NCBI RefSeq assembly: GCF_015222005.1
Contig: NZ_JADFFL010000003.1
Span: 62,001 to 126,000 of the forward strand
Reading direction: 5' to 3'
DNA: 64,000 nt
Source: Mucilaginibacter myungsuensis
GTDB taxonomy: Bacteria > Bacteroidota > Bacteroidia > Sphingobacteriales > Sphingobacteriaceae
Made by a program: the position numbers and the translations under genes. This document shows positions 28,054 to 37,081 of the stretch, one piece after another. The notes under the pieces were generated by a model. That model searched no databases. It worked only from the letters and a program-made list of their open reading frames with translations, and was not told the origin of the DNA. Each line of letters opens with the position of its first letter. The stretch's first letter is position 1.

Positions 28054-28281
28054 CTACTTGTCGTCAGATGGTACCTCGTCATCCAGGTTCAGCGTGTAGG
28101 CTGACTCGGATGCCCTGTCGGCTTGCTGCAGACGGTCTACATCGGCAGAGTTATCATCATTATTAAGCACCTCGTTGGTATCGTCGAAACCATTAGAGTG
28201 AATATCTTTTTGACTTTGTTGGTCGTCAGCTTCGTTATCGTTAGTATCGTCCAACGGAATTTCGTTCTCTGGTGTGATCAT
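28054..28281 (-). CDS. Small acidic hypothetical protein, 75 aa
   Basis: The 75-residue product is very rich in Asp, Glu, Asn and Ser and low in hydrophobics, so it is probably intrinsically disordered. I chose ATG 28281 (MITPENEIPLDD), because the longer start at 28311 adds ten unrelated residues. It stands between two terminators, which supports it as a real transcribed unit. Function unknown. Confidence 0.55.
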   Translation of the reverse strand: MITPENEIPLDDTNDNEADDQQSQKDIHSNGFDDTNEVLNNDDNSADVDRLQQADRASESAYTLNLDDEVPSDDK

Positions 28282-28346
28282 GATATTTGAATTTATGTAG
28301 AGGTATAACACAAGGGGGGCATCCTTGTTTTAACAACCTTAGGTAC

Positions 28347-28376
28347 AAAAAAGCCCGCGACTTTGCGCCGCAGGCT
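28347..28376 (-). terminator. Rho-independent terminator after alcohol dehydrogenase
   Basis: On the minus strand agcctgcg and cgcgggct form the stem with a cgcaaagt-type loop, followed by six T's. It lies 25 bases after the alcohol dehydrogenase stop. Confidence 0.8.
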
Positions 28377-28400
28377 CTTCTGAATTTACTAATGCGGCTG

Positions 28401-29444
28401 TTACAAAGTAGCCATATCTATTACAAAGCGATAACGCACGTCGCCTTTAACCATACGGTCGTAAGATGCGGTGATATCTTTAATGTCGATCAGTTCGATG
28501 TCCGACACGATGTTGTGCTCGGCACAGAAATCAAGCATTTCCTGAGTTTCTTTGATACCGCCGATACCTGATCCGGCCAGGCTCTTACGTCCGCCCAATA
28601 AGCTGAAGGCTGCGATCTGAGCAGGCTCCGGTGGAACGCCAACGCAGATATGCACGCCATTGGTACGCAACAGCGACAGATACATATTAAAATCGTGCGG
28701 GGCAGATACGGTATCCAAAATAAAATCGAATGTACCGGTAGCAGCTTTGATCTGCTCTGGATCTGAGGTCACTACAAAGTGATGAGCGCCTAATTTCTTA
28801 GCATCTTCTTCTTTCTTTGGTGACGTACTCAAAACAGTAACCTCGGCACCAAAAGCTACGCCAAATTTAACGGCCATGTGGCCTAAACCACCTAAGCCCA
28901 ATACGGCTAATTTATGGCCTTTGCCCACACCCCAATGACGCAATGGCGAGTAAGTGGTGATACCTGCACACAGCAAAGGCGCGGTTGCAGCAAGGTCAAC
29001 ATCCTCAGAGATGTGCAACACGAATTCCTCGCGCACAACGATGGTGTTAGAGTAGCCACCGTAAGTTGGGCGGCTGCCGTCGCGCTCCATGCTGTTGTAG
29101 GTCTGTGTGTTACCTTCAAGGCAGTATTGCTCCAGGTCTTGTTTGCAGTTCTCGCATACCTGACACGAGTCTACCATACAACCGGTACCGGCCAATTGAC
29201 CTACCTTGAAGTTCTTAACATGTTCGCCAACGGCGACAATACGGCCAACGATCTCGTGCCCCGGCACCATCGGGAAAATACCCGGGAACCAATCGTTCTT
29301 GATCTGGTGCAGATCGGAGTGGCAAACGCCACAGTATAAAATGTCAAATTGCACATCGTGCGGCCCTATCTCGCGGCGCTCAAAGTCCCATGGGGCAAGG
29401 TCGGTCTCGGGTGTTTGTGCAGCATAAGCTTTTGCTTGGATCAT
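28401..29444 (-). CDS. Zinc-dependent NAD(P) alcohol dehydrogenase
   Basis: The 347-residue medium-chain dehydrogenase has catalytic-zinc residues C41 and H63 (CGVCHSDLHQ; PGHEIVG) and the structural zinc cysteines C94, C97, C100 and C108. The cofactor fold is GLGGLGHMAVKF. It resembles the YahK/cinnamyl-alcohol type that reduces aldehydes with NADPH. It is monocistronic with its own terminator. Confidence 0.93.
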   Translation of the reverse strand: MIQAKAYAAQTPETDLAPWDFERREIGPHDVQFDILYCGVCHSDLHQIKNDWFPGIFPMVPGHEIVGRIVAVGEHVKNFKVGQLAGTGCMVDSCQVCENCKQDLEQYCLEGNTQTYNSMERDGSRPTYGGYSNTIVVREEFVLHISEDVDLAATAPLLCAGITTYSPLRHWGVGKGHKLAVLGLGGLGHMAVKFGVAFGAEVTVLSTSPKKEEDAKKLGAHHFVVTSDPEQIKAATGTFDFILDTVSAPHDFNMYLSLLRTNGVHICVGVPPEPAQIAAFSLLGGRKSLAGSGIGGIKETQEMLDFCAEHNIVSDIELIDIKDITASYDRMVKGDVRYRFVIDMATL

Positions 29445-29659
29445 AATAATAGATGTTTGTTAGTGGTACGTGTTATAACAAATATAAGGCGATAAGTTTG
29501 GCGCAAGGCGATGGTGAAAGAGTGAATTCGAAGTATGACTTTTTTATTACAAGTCATACTTACCTGATCACCTGCAAAAACATCGCATCCAAAACTGTGT
29601 TTGTGAGATATAATAGCAGATACCCCATCGTTTAGCTGCCGAATTTATATTTTTGAGAT

Positions 29660-31144
29660 ATGTGGTCAAAAACCCTCCTGACAACGTTTTTTTTCTGGTT
29701 CCTTTCATCGTCCGTCCATGCTAATTTTGTGATGGACCCCAACTCCATCAATGCCTACAACGCCATCATGGACCTCCGTTTTGCCGATGCACGTAAGCTG
29801 ATACAGGACGAGAGGACCAAAGAGCCTAACAACGGTATCACCATTTTGCTGGAGGACTATATGGACTACCTGCACTTAACCCTTAACAATAACAAAGCGG
29901 ATTACGATAAATTGCTGGATCGTCGAAGTGACCGACTGGATGCCTTAGAGGACAACGACAAAAACTCGCCCTGGTACCTTTTTTCGCAAGCCGAGGTGTA
30001 TATGCATTGGGGCGTGCTGAAAAGCCAATACGGCGACTATATATCATCCATGCGCGACCTGAACAAGGCGCGGAAGCTACTGACCGAGAACAACCAAAAG
30101 TTCAAAGATTTCACTCCCAATAAAAAAAGTTTGGCCTGGACGGAGCTGCTCTTCGGGGCGATACCATCCAACGTACGCGGCGTAGCAAGCATGTTCGGGT
30201 TGAAAGGCAATATCGACTCGGGCTATCGTAAACTGGAAGCTTTTAAAAGTGAAATAGTCGGTAGCAAGTACAGTTTTTATAATGACGAACTGATCTTTTT
30301 GATCGGACTGATCAACGTGGACGTATTGAAAAGCAAAAATAACTATGACCGCCTGATGGCCATGAGTAATGAGATGAACGACAAAAGTTTGCTCAAAAAA
30401 TATTTGCAGGGATATATCTCCTTCAAGATGGGGCATGCTACCGAGGCGATCAATTATTTTTCGGCAGCACCGCAAACGGCGGCTTATATGCAGCTACCTA
30501 TTATTAGCTATTGGTTAGGTAACGCCAAACTTTGTCGGATGGATAAGGATGCCGATGACCACTTTCAAAAATTCCTAACCGAGAACAAGGGCAGCAGCTA
30601 TATCAAGGAAACCTATCTTAAACTTGCATATCACTCCCTCCTTCAGAACGATGTGAACGGGTACAACAATTACATTAAACTGGTCCGCTCCAAAGGTGCC
30701 GCTAATGATGAGAAGGATAAGCAGGCATTGAAAGAAGCTAATGACTCGCGACCCGATATCGCTCTGCTGAAAGCCCGCTTTTATTTTGATGGCGGCTATT
30801 ACAGCAAAGCACTGGATCTGCTAAAAGACCAGCAGGTGACCGAATTAAAGCTGATACGCGATAAGATAGAATATTATTATCGCTTGGGTCGCACGTACGA
30901 CAGGACCAACAATGTTGCCGAAGCATTGGCCAATTACGATAAAGCGATCGCCATTGGCCGCACATCTACCTACTATTATGCGGCTAATGCGGCGGTAAAT
31001 TCCGGCGTATTGTACGAGCAAAAAAAGGACAGCAAAAAGGCGGCGGAGTATTTTAACGCGGCCTTGCAAATGAAGAACCACGAATATCAAAACAGCATAG
31101 ATACGCAGGCAAAAGAGGGTTTGGCAAGGGTGAAGGGGGATTGA
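29660..31144 (+). CDS. Secreted tetratricopeptide-repeat protein, 494 aa
   Basis: A signal peptide (LLTTFFFWFLSSSVHA) is followed by helical repeats: ISSMRDLNKARKLL, ATEAINYFSAAPQTA, KALDLLKDQQV, VAEALANYDKAIAIG and KAAEYFNAALQMKNHEY. TPR domains mediate protein contacts; the partner is unknown. TATTTTTG ends 4 bases before the ATG, suggesting a leaderless or near-leaderless transcript. It is followed by a palindromic repeat. Confidence 0.8.
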   Translation: MWSKTLLTTFFFWFLSSSVHANFVMDPNSINAYNAIMDLRFADARKLIQDERTKEPNNGITILLEDYMDYLHLTLNNNKADYDKLLDRRSDRLDALEDNDKNSPWYLFSQAEVYMHWGVLKSQYGDYISSMRDLNKARKLLTENNQKFKDFTPNKKSLAWTELLFGAIPSNVRGVASMFGLKGNIDSGYRKLEAFKSEIVGSKYSFYNDELIFLIGLINVDVLKSKNNYDRLMAMSNEMNDKSLLKKYLQGYISFKMGHATEAINYFSAAPQTAAYMQLPIISYWLGNAKLCRMDKDADDHFQKFLTENKGSSYIKETYLKLAYHSLLQNDVNGYNNYIKLVRSKGAANDEKDKQALKEANDSRPDIALLKARFYFDGGYYSKALDLLKDQQVTELKLIRDKIEYYYRLGRTYDRTNNVAEALANYDKAIAIGRTSTYYYAANAAVNSGVLYEQKKDSKKAAEYFNAALQMKNHEYQNSIDTQAKEGLARVKGD

Positions 31145-31160
31145 ATTGTTGTAAAGAGGA

Positions 31161-31322
31161 TTGCGCACCTACGGAGCGCTAAATGATATTGTTATTTTTT
31201 GCTATCGATATCTCGTCCTAAAAGGGACGGTTAAGCAAATTAGAACCGTTTCTCACTCCATGGGAGTGATATATCGGTAGCGAATAATGAGACCTAACCG
31301 ATAGCGCTCCGTAGGTGCGCAA
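31161..31322. repeat. 162-bp palindromic element (GTAGGTGC family)
   Basis: The 20-base arms ttgcgcacctacggagcgct (31161-31180) and its exact complement (31303-31322) enclose inner pairs (gctatcgatatc / gatatatcggtagc; acggtt / aaccgt; actccatgggagt palindrome). It fills the gap between two convergent genes. A related unit occurs at 63465-63590. Confidence 0.85.
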
Positions 31323-31337
31323 CCTCCACCCAATGGT

Positions 31338-31994
31338 TTACCCTATTGGCTTATTCGTGAACCTGACATTCTTATTTAAACACTCCCGGTGAAACTCATT
31401 CACCTTTAACTTTACAGCCTCAAAGTCGAAGTCTTCATTCGTACCTAGATCCAGCATATTAAAATGGGCCGATGGTTTAATACTCTCGAAAAATTCCAAA
31501 ACCACACTGCACCAAATGATCTGGCATTTGCCCTGGATCAGCGGGACGATCTCGGCCAGGCCGCTCTCAAAGTGGATATGGGTGATGTGCTGGCTTTCCA
31601 GGTTTCCTTGCGGATAATAAAGTAACAGGTTGCCAGGTGTCGACAATACTTCGCCCGCGTAGGCAAAGCTCTCTTTGATAGAACGCTTGCCCGGGTCGAT
31701 AGAGAAACTGCCGGTGTGTTGCAGCCAGCTATTCTTCTGCATCTGTTTTTTTAACGACATGGCGTACAGGCGTTGCATTTTATCCTTTCCCCAAAAAACC
31801 TTGTTGCTGAGGTAATAGGCATACATCCCGTCTGTAAAACTGAAATGGTTACACATTAGGATATAAGAATGCCCGGGTTTGATAGGCACATCGTGAATGA
31901 TCTTTTTGTTAAGGAAACGGTTAAAGCCAAAGCTGATAATTGCGTTGATCAGCTTAAAAAAGAAAGGACTTAAGGGCTTGGCTTTAATGATCAT
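31338..31994 (-). CDS. PlsC-like acyltransferase
   Basis: The 218-residue protein has the lysophospholipid acyltransferase motifs NHFSFTDG (H-x4-D) and YPQGNLES (the FPEG-type block III). A short hydrophobic N-terminus anchors it to the inner membrane. It is the last gene of the FAS-like run and overlaps the hydrolase by 4 bases, so it probably attaches the locus product to a lipid or sugar acceptor. The acceptor is not known. Confidence 0.82.
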   Translation of the reverse strand: MIIKAKPLSPFFFKLINAIISFGFNRFLNKKIIHDVPIKPGHSYILMCNHFSFTDGMYAYYLSNKVFWGKDKMQRLYAMSLKKQMQKNSWLQHTGSFSIDPGKRSIKESFAYAGEVLSTPGNLLLYYPQGNLESQHITHIHFESGLAEIVPLIQGKCQIIWCSVVLEFFESIKPSAHFNMLDLGTNEDFDFEAVKLKVNEFHRECLNKNVRFTNKPIG

Positions 31995-32812
31995 AACAGC
32001 AAACGGGCTAACGATTCGGCAAAGTCGGCTTTGATCATCTCGTGGTCAGCGTCCAGGATCACTACCTCGGCATTAGGCAGTTTGGGCAGGAACACATCGC
32101 CGATCTTGGGCAGATACATTTTGTCGCGTTTGCCAAATATAAATATTGTGCGGATGTTGTGGGCTTTTACCACGTGTATAAAATGCGCCTCGTGGGTCTC
32201 TAACAAACGGAAGTAAGTGAACGACGCGTACAACGCGAACCGTAACTCCGGCGTACCGATCTCTTTCATCAGGATATCGCGCCCGGCATCGTCAATAAAT
32301 CTTAACGAACGGCAAAGCCTGATGATGTTGAGCGTAGTGCGCCTGCTGAGCATGATCTTCTCTAAGATCTTGTTGCCCATTTTATGCTTGCCAAAAAAAC
32401 GGATCAGCGTACCCGGCTCTATAGATGACGGCGCGGCGGCAATATACTCGTCTATCCTTTCGGGCAGGCCCTCCAAGACCGTGGTAGCAAAATGCGTCCC
32501 CATGGAGTAGCCTAAGACAGAAAAGCGGTCAATACCATGTTCCCTACAAAAGGCGGCGATCAAATTAACCAACTGTTGCTTCTGCAAGCCTGCCTTCACG
32601 GTCGCTAAACTAACATCTTTCAGTTGCGTGCCTTTATGAAAGAATAGGTCGAATCCCCAAAAAGTATATTTTGAACCTAACGATGGCTCGAGGCTAATAA
32701 ATTGTTTGCCGTGCATCCCAAAACCGTGGAAACACAGCATATGTTTAGGCCCCTTACCGAATTTATAATAATGGAGTTTTACAAAGTCGTTCTCAAAGTA
32801 TTGGCCCTCCAT
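31991..32812 (-). CDS. Alpha/beta hydrolase (FAS-like locus)
   Basis: The 273-residue protein has the nucleophile elbow GYSMGTH, an acid in GKRDKMYLP and a terminal His in DADHEMIKADF. It could be a thioesterase releasing acyl-ACP or an esterase. It begins 3 bases after the PPTase stop and overlaps the acyltransferase start by 4 bases, so it belongs to the same transcript. Confidence 0.82.
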   Translation of the reverse strand: MEGQYFENDFVKLHYYKFGKGPKHMLCFHGFGMHGKQFISLEPSLGSKYTFWGFDLFFHKGTQLKDVSLATVKAGLQKQQLVNLIAAFCREHGIDRFSVLGYSMGTHFATTVLEGLPERIDEYIAAAPSSIEPGTLIRFFGKHKMGNKILEKIMLSRRTTLNIIRLCRSLRFIDDAGRDILMKEIGTPELRFALYASFTYFRLLETHEAHFIHVVKAHNIRTIFIFGKRDKMYLPKIGDVFLPKLPNAEVVILDADHEMIKADFAESLARLLL

Positions 32813-32815
32813 AGA

Positions 32816-33220
32816 TCATATTGTTTGGGCAAGGGCCACGGCCCAGGCCAGGTCGCCGTCGTGAGATATGGTCAGGCTGATGTTTACGCGTTCACCGATC
32901 GGTCGGTGGATGGTGGCGGTAGGTTTGCCGGCTATTTTGTTGCGGGTTATCTCTATCGCCATAAAAGGCAATGGCGCTTCGTCTAATTGTTTTACGGCTT
33001 TGTAAACCGCCTCTTTAGCAGCCCAGGTTGATGCATAACGTAACATAGCATCTTCAAACTGATCGCAATAAGCTATCTCGGAAGCGGTAAAAACTTTCTT
33101 CTTGAACAGGTCGGTGCAGGAGTGCGCAAAATCGGGCAGGTAAACCACATCGTTACCTACAGCAAAGCGGTAACCGCCAACCAATTCATTTACCGATGCT
33201 TCCATTTTACTCTCCATCAA
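32816..33220 (-). CDS. 4'-Phosphopantetheinyl transferase (AcpS-like)
   Basis: The 134-residue protein has the PPTase motifs GNDVVYLPDF (metal Asp), FTASEIAYC and AAKEAVYKA. It would convert apo-ACP of the neighbouring gene to its holo form. Being in the FAS-like run suggests a dedicated modification enzyme. The start at 33220 overlaps the enoyl reductase by 14 bases. Confidence 0.85.
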   Translation of the reverse strand: MMESKMEASVNELVGGYRFAVGNDVVYLPDFAHSCTDLFKKKVFTASEIAYCDQFEDAMLRYASTWAAKEAVYKAVKQLDEAPLPFMAIEITRNKIAGKPTATIHRPIGERVNISLTISHDGDLAWAVALAQTI

Positions 33221-34019
33221 CCGCTATGCCCATAATATTAAAACCGCCATCCACAAAGTGGATGTTGCCGGTCACTTTTTTTGACAGATCTGAGAAGTAG
33301 TAAAGGGCCGAATCGCCCACATCGCCAGCGGTGATATTGCCCAGCGGAGCGGTCACTTTGCCTATCTTACGTAGCTTACGCACACCGTTCACCCCTCCTG
33401 CCGATGTGGTCATGACCAAGCCGGCAGATATGGCATTGACCCTTACCTGTTGCGAGCGGAAATGATCTGCCAGGTAAAGCATAATGTTCTCTAAAGCCGC
33501 CTTATTGATAGACATGCCCGCATAATTAGGGAACACCCTTTGCGATGCATTGTAGGTCAAGGTCAGGATAGACGCGTTCGTGGCCAGATATGGTTTGACT
33601 GCTCGTGCTACCCGCAATAACGAGTAAGCACTGATATTGAACGAATCCATCAAACTCTCAAAAGGGATATCGATGTATTCGGGAGCCGGTGCATCGCCAC
33701 CGGGCAGGCTGTAGCACATCACATGCTGATCGCCAAAGGCAACGCCGTGCAGCAGATAGTCGATCGGACCAAGTTCATCGTGCGCCATTTTCACAACGGC
33801 CGATACTTCTTCCTCGTTACGCACATCAACCTGCATGGCATACTGATGCGGGATGCCGAGCTGATCCATCAGGTGCAGTACGTTCTCCTTCGTATCGTCT
33901 ACATAGGTCAGGGCCAGTTTACAGCCCGAGGTATGCAGTTTAAGGGCGACATCCCAGGCTATAGAACTGTCGTTCCGTATGCCAAAAATTACCGCTACCT
34001 TACCTTTATTATCTATCAT
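33207..34019 (-). CDS. Enoyl-ACP reductase (FabI-like SDR)
   Basis: The 270-residue SDR has the FabI-type N-terminus (GKVAVIFGIRNDSSIAWDVA) and a Y166-x6-K173 pair (NYAGMSINKAAL), which distinguishes FabI from ordinary SDRs with Y-x3-K. It would reduce the enoyl-ACP double bond. It stands 3 bases after the KAS stop in the same run. Confidence 0.85.
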   Translation of the reverse strand: MIDNKGKVAVIFGIRNDSSIAWDVALKLHTSGCKLALTYVDDTKENVLHLMDQLGIPHQYAMQVDVRNEEEVSAVVKMAHDELGPIDYLLHGVAFGDQHVMCYSLPGGDAPAPEYIDIPFESLMDSFNISAYSLLRVARAVKPYLATNASILTLTYNASQRVFPNYAGMSINKAALENIMLYLADHFRSQQVRVNAISAGLVMTTSAGGVNGVRKLRKIGKVTAPLGNITAGDVGDSALYYFSDLSKKVTGNIHFVDGGFNIMGIAVDGE

Positions 34020-34022
34020 CTG

Positions 34023-35369
34023 TTAAATATCGCGCGATATGGTCATGGCGCTGTTAGTGCCGCCGAAGCCATAATTTAAACATACAATGGTATTGATCTC
34101 TTTACTGATCACGTCCGGAGATATCAAATGTCGATAGGCCGCCAAAGACTTTTTAGGGCCGGTCCAATCCTGCTCCTGCTGATAATCGGCCAGCTCCGTA
34201 TCCAGATTAACAGAGTTTAAGCATGGCAATACCTTTTGCTCTTCCAGCATCATAACAGCGCTGATCAGTTCAACCGCTCCGGCCGCACCAAGGGTATGGC
34301 CGAATTGTGATTTTGGCGCCGAGATATGATAACCTTCCTCGCCCATAATATCTACCACGCTCAGCAGTTCTACCGCGTCGCCAACAGGGGTAGAGGTGCC
34401 GTGTACCTTCACCACATCAGCCTTAAATGGCTTATCGCCGAACAGCCCTTTCCACAAACGTTTTTGCCCGTCAAAAGATGGGAAGAACATATTGCCGTCG
34501 CCATCGGAGTTGTTGTAATAATCGTCGATAACGGCCAGGATCTTGGCACCGCGGGCTTTGGCGCTCTCGTACTCTTCTAAAGCTACTATACCGCAGCCGA
34601 AAGAGCATACAAAACCATTACGGTCTTCGTCAAATGGCCTTGAACTTTCTCCGGCGCTGAAGCCTTTGCTCAACACTTGCATCGCGTCGAAACCAATGAA
34701 GGTCTCCAACGATGTAGGCTCTACGCCACCGGCAACGATGCGGTCCTGGATACCGAATTTGATCAGTCTATATGCGTAACCCACGTTACCCAAACCCGTA
34801 GCGCAAGCCGAGCCAATGGCCTCGACCACGCCTTTATTTTTGATAAAACAGGCCACGTTAGCAGCTTCGCGATAGACCATGGTACGGTCTACCGTATGCG
34901 ATCCCGCCAGGCGGGTCTTTTGTTTCAGTTCAAAAAAATTATGCCAGGCATTGCGTAAAATGCTGTGCCCCGCACTACCCGACCCCATCACCACACCGGT
35001 CTGTTCGCTTTCGGTTTCTTCTTTGCTCCAGCCGGCTTGTTTAATAGCCTCTTGTGTACCCAGCATGGCCCAGATACTGCCTACATCGGCAGTAGAAAGA
35101 TTGGCGTCAGGGATACGGCCAAGGTGGTCGATAAAAGTTTCGGGATAGTTGGGTGATATGGTAGAATAAATGGCTTCGATATCCATCTCGGCCTCGGTAA
35201 TAAAACCGCATATCTGCGATCGGATGTTCTTGCCATGTGCTTTAGCCTCGTCCCAATCACGGATCAAACTCTCGCCCGCAAACAGTTTCTGCCTGAACTG
35301 ATCCAGGTAATTACCACCCGGAAAAGAACCGCCCATACCAACTATCGCTACCCTCCTATCGCCTGCCAT
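34023..35369 (-). CDS. Beta-ketoacyl-ACP synthase (KAS family)
   Basis: The 448-residue condensing enzyme has an intact C189-H323-H358 triad (GSACATG; VHGTSTPVGDA; KSQFGHTLGAAGAVE). It extends acyl chains on ACP. The mid-region IWAMLGTQEAIKQAGW and the C-terminal LNYGFGGTNSAM are standard. It is not a second copy of a general fabF neighbour set, but is embedded in a dedicated cluster. Substrate length cannot be inferred. Confidence 0.9.
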   Translation of the reverse strand: MAGDRRVAIVGMGGSFPGGNYLDQFRQKLFAGESLIRDWDEAKAHGKNIRSQICGFITEAEMDIEAIYSTISPNYPETFIDHLGRIPDANLSTADVGSIWAMLGTQEAIKQAGWSKEETESEQTGVVMGSGSAGHSILRNAWHNFFELKQKTRLAGSHTVDRTMVYREAANVACFIKNKGVVEAIGSACATGLGNVGYAYRLIKFGIQDRIVAGGVEPTSLETFIGFDAMQVLSKGFSAGESSRPFDEDRNGFVCSFGCGIVALEEYESAKARGAKILAVIDDYYNNSDGDGNMFFPSFDGQKRLWKGLFGDKPFKADVVKVHGTSTPVGDAVELLSVVDIMGEEGYHISAPKSQFGHTLGAAGAVELISAVMMLEEQKVLPCLNSVNLDTELADYQQEQDWTGPKKSLAAYRHLISPDVISKEINTIVCLNYGFGGTNSAMTISRDI

Positions 35370-35379
35370 GGTATCTTAA

Positions 35380-35637
35380 TTAAGCTTCTTTAGACTTAAT
35401 GATCAGATCAACGATATCCTTCACTTTAGATCCCAGATCGTCAATATCATCGTCATCAAACTCCACGTCGAACTTTTGCTCGGCCTTGGCAGCTATGTTG
35501 ATCATCTCGGTAGATGGGGTCTTCAGGTCTTTTATAAAGTCGGTCTCTTCGGTAACGTTGTCCAGGCGCGACTGGTCAATGGTCCTTACTGTTTTCAGGA
35601 TCTCTACCAGTCCGGCAATAATTTCTTGTCTTTCCAT
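35380..35637 (-). CDS. Acyl carrier protein (dedicated)
   Basis: The 85-residue acidic protein has the ACP helix-2 region DLKTPSTEMINIA with S42 as the expected phosphopantetheine site; the usual DSL is PST here, so the motif is divergent. It probably carries the chain built by the neighbouring KAS, reductase and dehydratase, after activation by the PPTase in the same run. Confidence 0.85.
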   Translation of the reverse strand: MERQEIIAGLVEILKTVRTIDQSRLDNVTEETDFIKDLKTPSTEMINIAAKAEQKFDVEFDDDDIDDLGSKVKDIVDLIIKSKEA

Positions 35638-35641
35638 TAAG

Positions 35642-36196
35642 CTAAATATATTTGTCTTTCTTAACGCCCTTCCCTACTATCTCGGATAGTTCGGCAACCA
35701 GCTCAAAACGCTCGTCGATATCGTAACTAAGCAGGCGTTGTTCGGTAAATTCTTTAAAATATTCGTCAAGGTCTAAACCTTGGGGCACTTTGTATATCCG
35801 CCCTTCGCAGGTCATCTGCCTAAATTTATAGAACAGGATATGGCCAATGCTGATAAAGGTCTCGCCCTGTTGCAGATACCCCCTAAAGTTAACCTGCCCT
35901 ACGCTGATAAACAAGGGCGTAAGTGTTTTCTTTAAATGATCAAAGGTACAATTTTGTTTGATGGATTCGATGTAGGCACTGCACGACCCGTTGCTGGCCT
36001 GCCCGAAGGCCTCGATCATATCCACCCCGCGGAAAACGCCGTAGTGGTCCTCCACGTCAAACGCGGTAGGCGTGTAACTGGCCACAATACCCACTTTAGG
36101 CATATGCCAGTGGTACTTATCAATGTATAACTTCTTAGGCCCGTGGGTCATTACCACATCTGGCGGGGTGCCTATCAGGCTTGGTAAATGCTCCAT
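35642..36196 (-). CDS. FabZ-like hotdog dehydratase
   Basis: The 184-residue protein has the hotdog-fold central helix DHYGVFRGVDMIEAFGQAS, aligned with the GHFP..MIEA motif of FabA/FabZ but shortened. This His and the Glu in MIEA suggest 3-hydroxyacyl-ACP dehydration. The C-terminus carries about 60 extra residues. The short motif leaves room for a thioesterase or a non-catalytic role. Confidence 0.7.
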   Translation of the reverse strand: MEHLPSLIGTPPDVVMTHGPKKLYIDKYHWHMPKVGIVASYTPTAFDVEDHYGVFRGVDMIEAFGQASNGSCSAYIESIKQNCTFDHLKKTLTPLFISVGQVNFRGYLQQGETFISIGHILFYKFRQMTCEGRIYKVPQGLDLDEYFKEFTEQRLLSYDIDERFELVAELSEIVGKGVKKDKYI

Positions 36197-36945
36197 TATA
36201 CCATCCCTCCGTTCACGTGGATATTGGTACCGTTAATGTACGATGCCTTGTCTGACAGTAAGAAACTGATCGTCTCTGCCACATCCTCAGCCTTACCGAA
36301 ACGGCGCGAAGGTATCATACTAAAAAACTTGTCTTTATGTTCTTGTGATAATTTATCGGTCATGGCGGTCTCTATAAAACCCGGCGATACACTCAACACG
36401 CGGATATTATGCTCCTGGTTCAAAGCGGCCACTTCATGCGCCAGCGACTTTGACAGCGCCACCAAACCGGCCTTTGTAGCCGTGTACACCGCCTGAAAAG
36501 CGTTGCCTGTTTCGGCAACTACCGAACTGATGTTGATGATCACACCCCTGTTACTTGCGCTAAATATCTTTAAAGCTGTTTTGCAGATAAGAATAGGCGC
36601 TTTCAAGTTCACGTTAAGCATGGTATCGATATGCTTTTCGGGCTGGTAGATGAGCGAATTATCAAAGGTAAGCCCGGCGTTGTTGATCACGCCATAAAGC
36701 GTATCGCCATGCTCCTTTTTCAGCTGCTTACAAAACGCGGTCGTTTGTTCCGGATCCGAAAGGTCGGCGCAAAGTAACTCGCTGTTGGGTATCTCTTCGG
36801 TAAAACTTTCGGGCTTGGATGCATGCAGGATAAGGCTATATTCGGCCGATAGTTTTTTTGCTATCGCCAAACCCAGGCCCCTGCTTGCGCCGGTTATCAA
36901 TATCTTTTTGTCTTTCAATGGTGTGTGATACAGTTCTGTTGCCAA
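36196..36945 (-). CDS. 3-Oxoacyl-ACP reductase (FabG-like SDR)
   Basis: The 249-residue SDR has the TGASRGLG cofactor loop, NNAG, S140/S141 and the Y154-x3-K158 pair (YTATKAGLVALSKSLA). It reduces the ketone of the chain. It is the first gene of the run: its stop overlaps the hotdog gene start by one base. A 136-base gap to the hydroxylase gene upstream likely holds the promoter, though I see no clear consensus. Confidence 0.9.
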   Translation of the reverse strand: MATELYHTPLKDKKILITGASRGLGLAIAKKLSAEYSLILHASKPESFTEEIPNSELLCADLSDPEQTTAFCKQLKKEHGDTLYGVINNAGLTFDNSLIYQPEKHIDTMLNVNLKAPILICKTALKIFSASNRGVIINISSVVAETGNAFQAVYTATKAGLVALSKSLAHEVAALNQEHNIRVLSVSPGFIETAMTDKLSQEHKDKFFSMIPSRRFGKAEDVAETISFLLSDKASYINGTNIHVNGGMV

Positions 36946-37081
36946 TGATCATGCAGCAACATCAGCACTACATATTTTCAGCAATAAAGTTCGGGATTTT
37001 TTTTGTTTCTACCCGAAAGTGAGTGAACTTTTAGGTTAGCGATTTATCAAAACTGGATACAGCGGCTAAAAGCAGCGCAGA

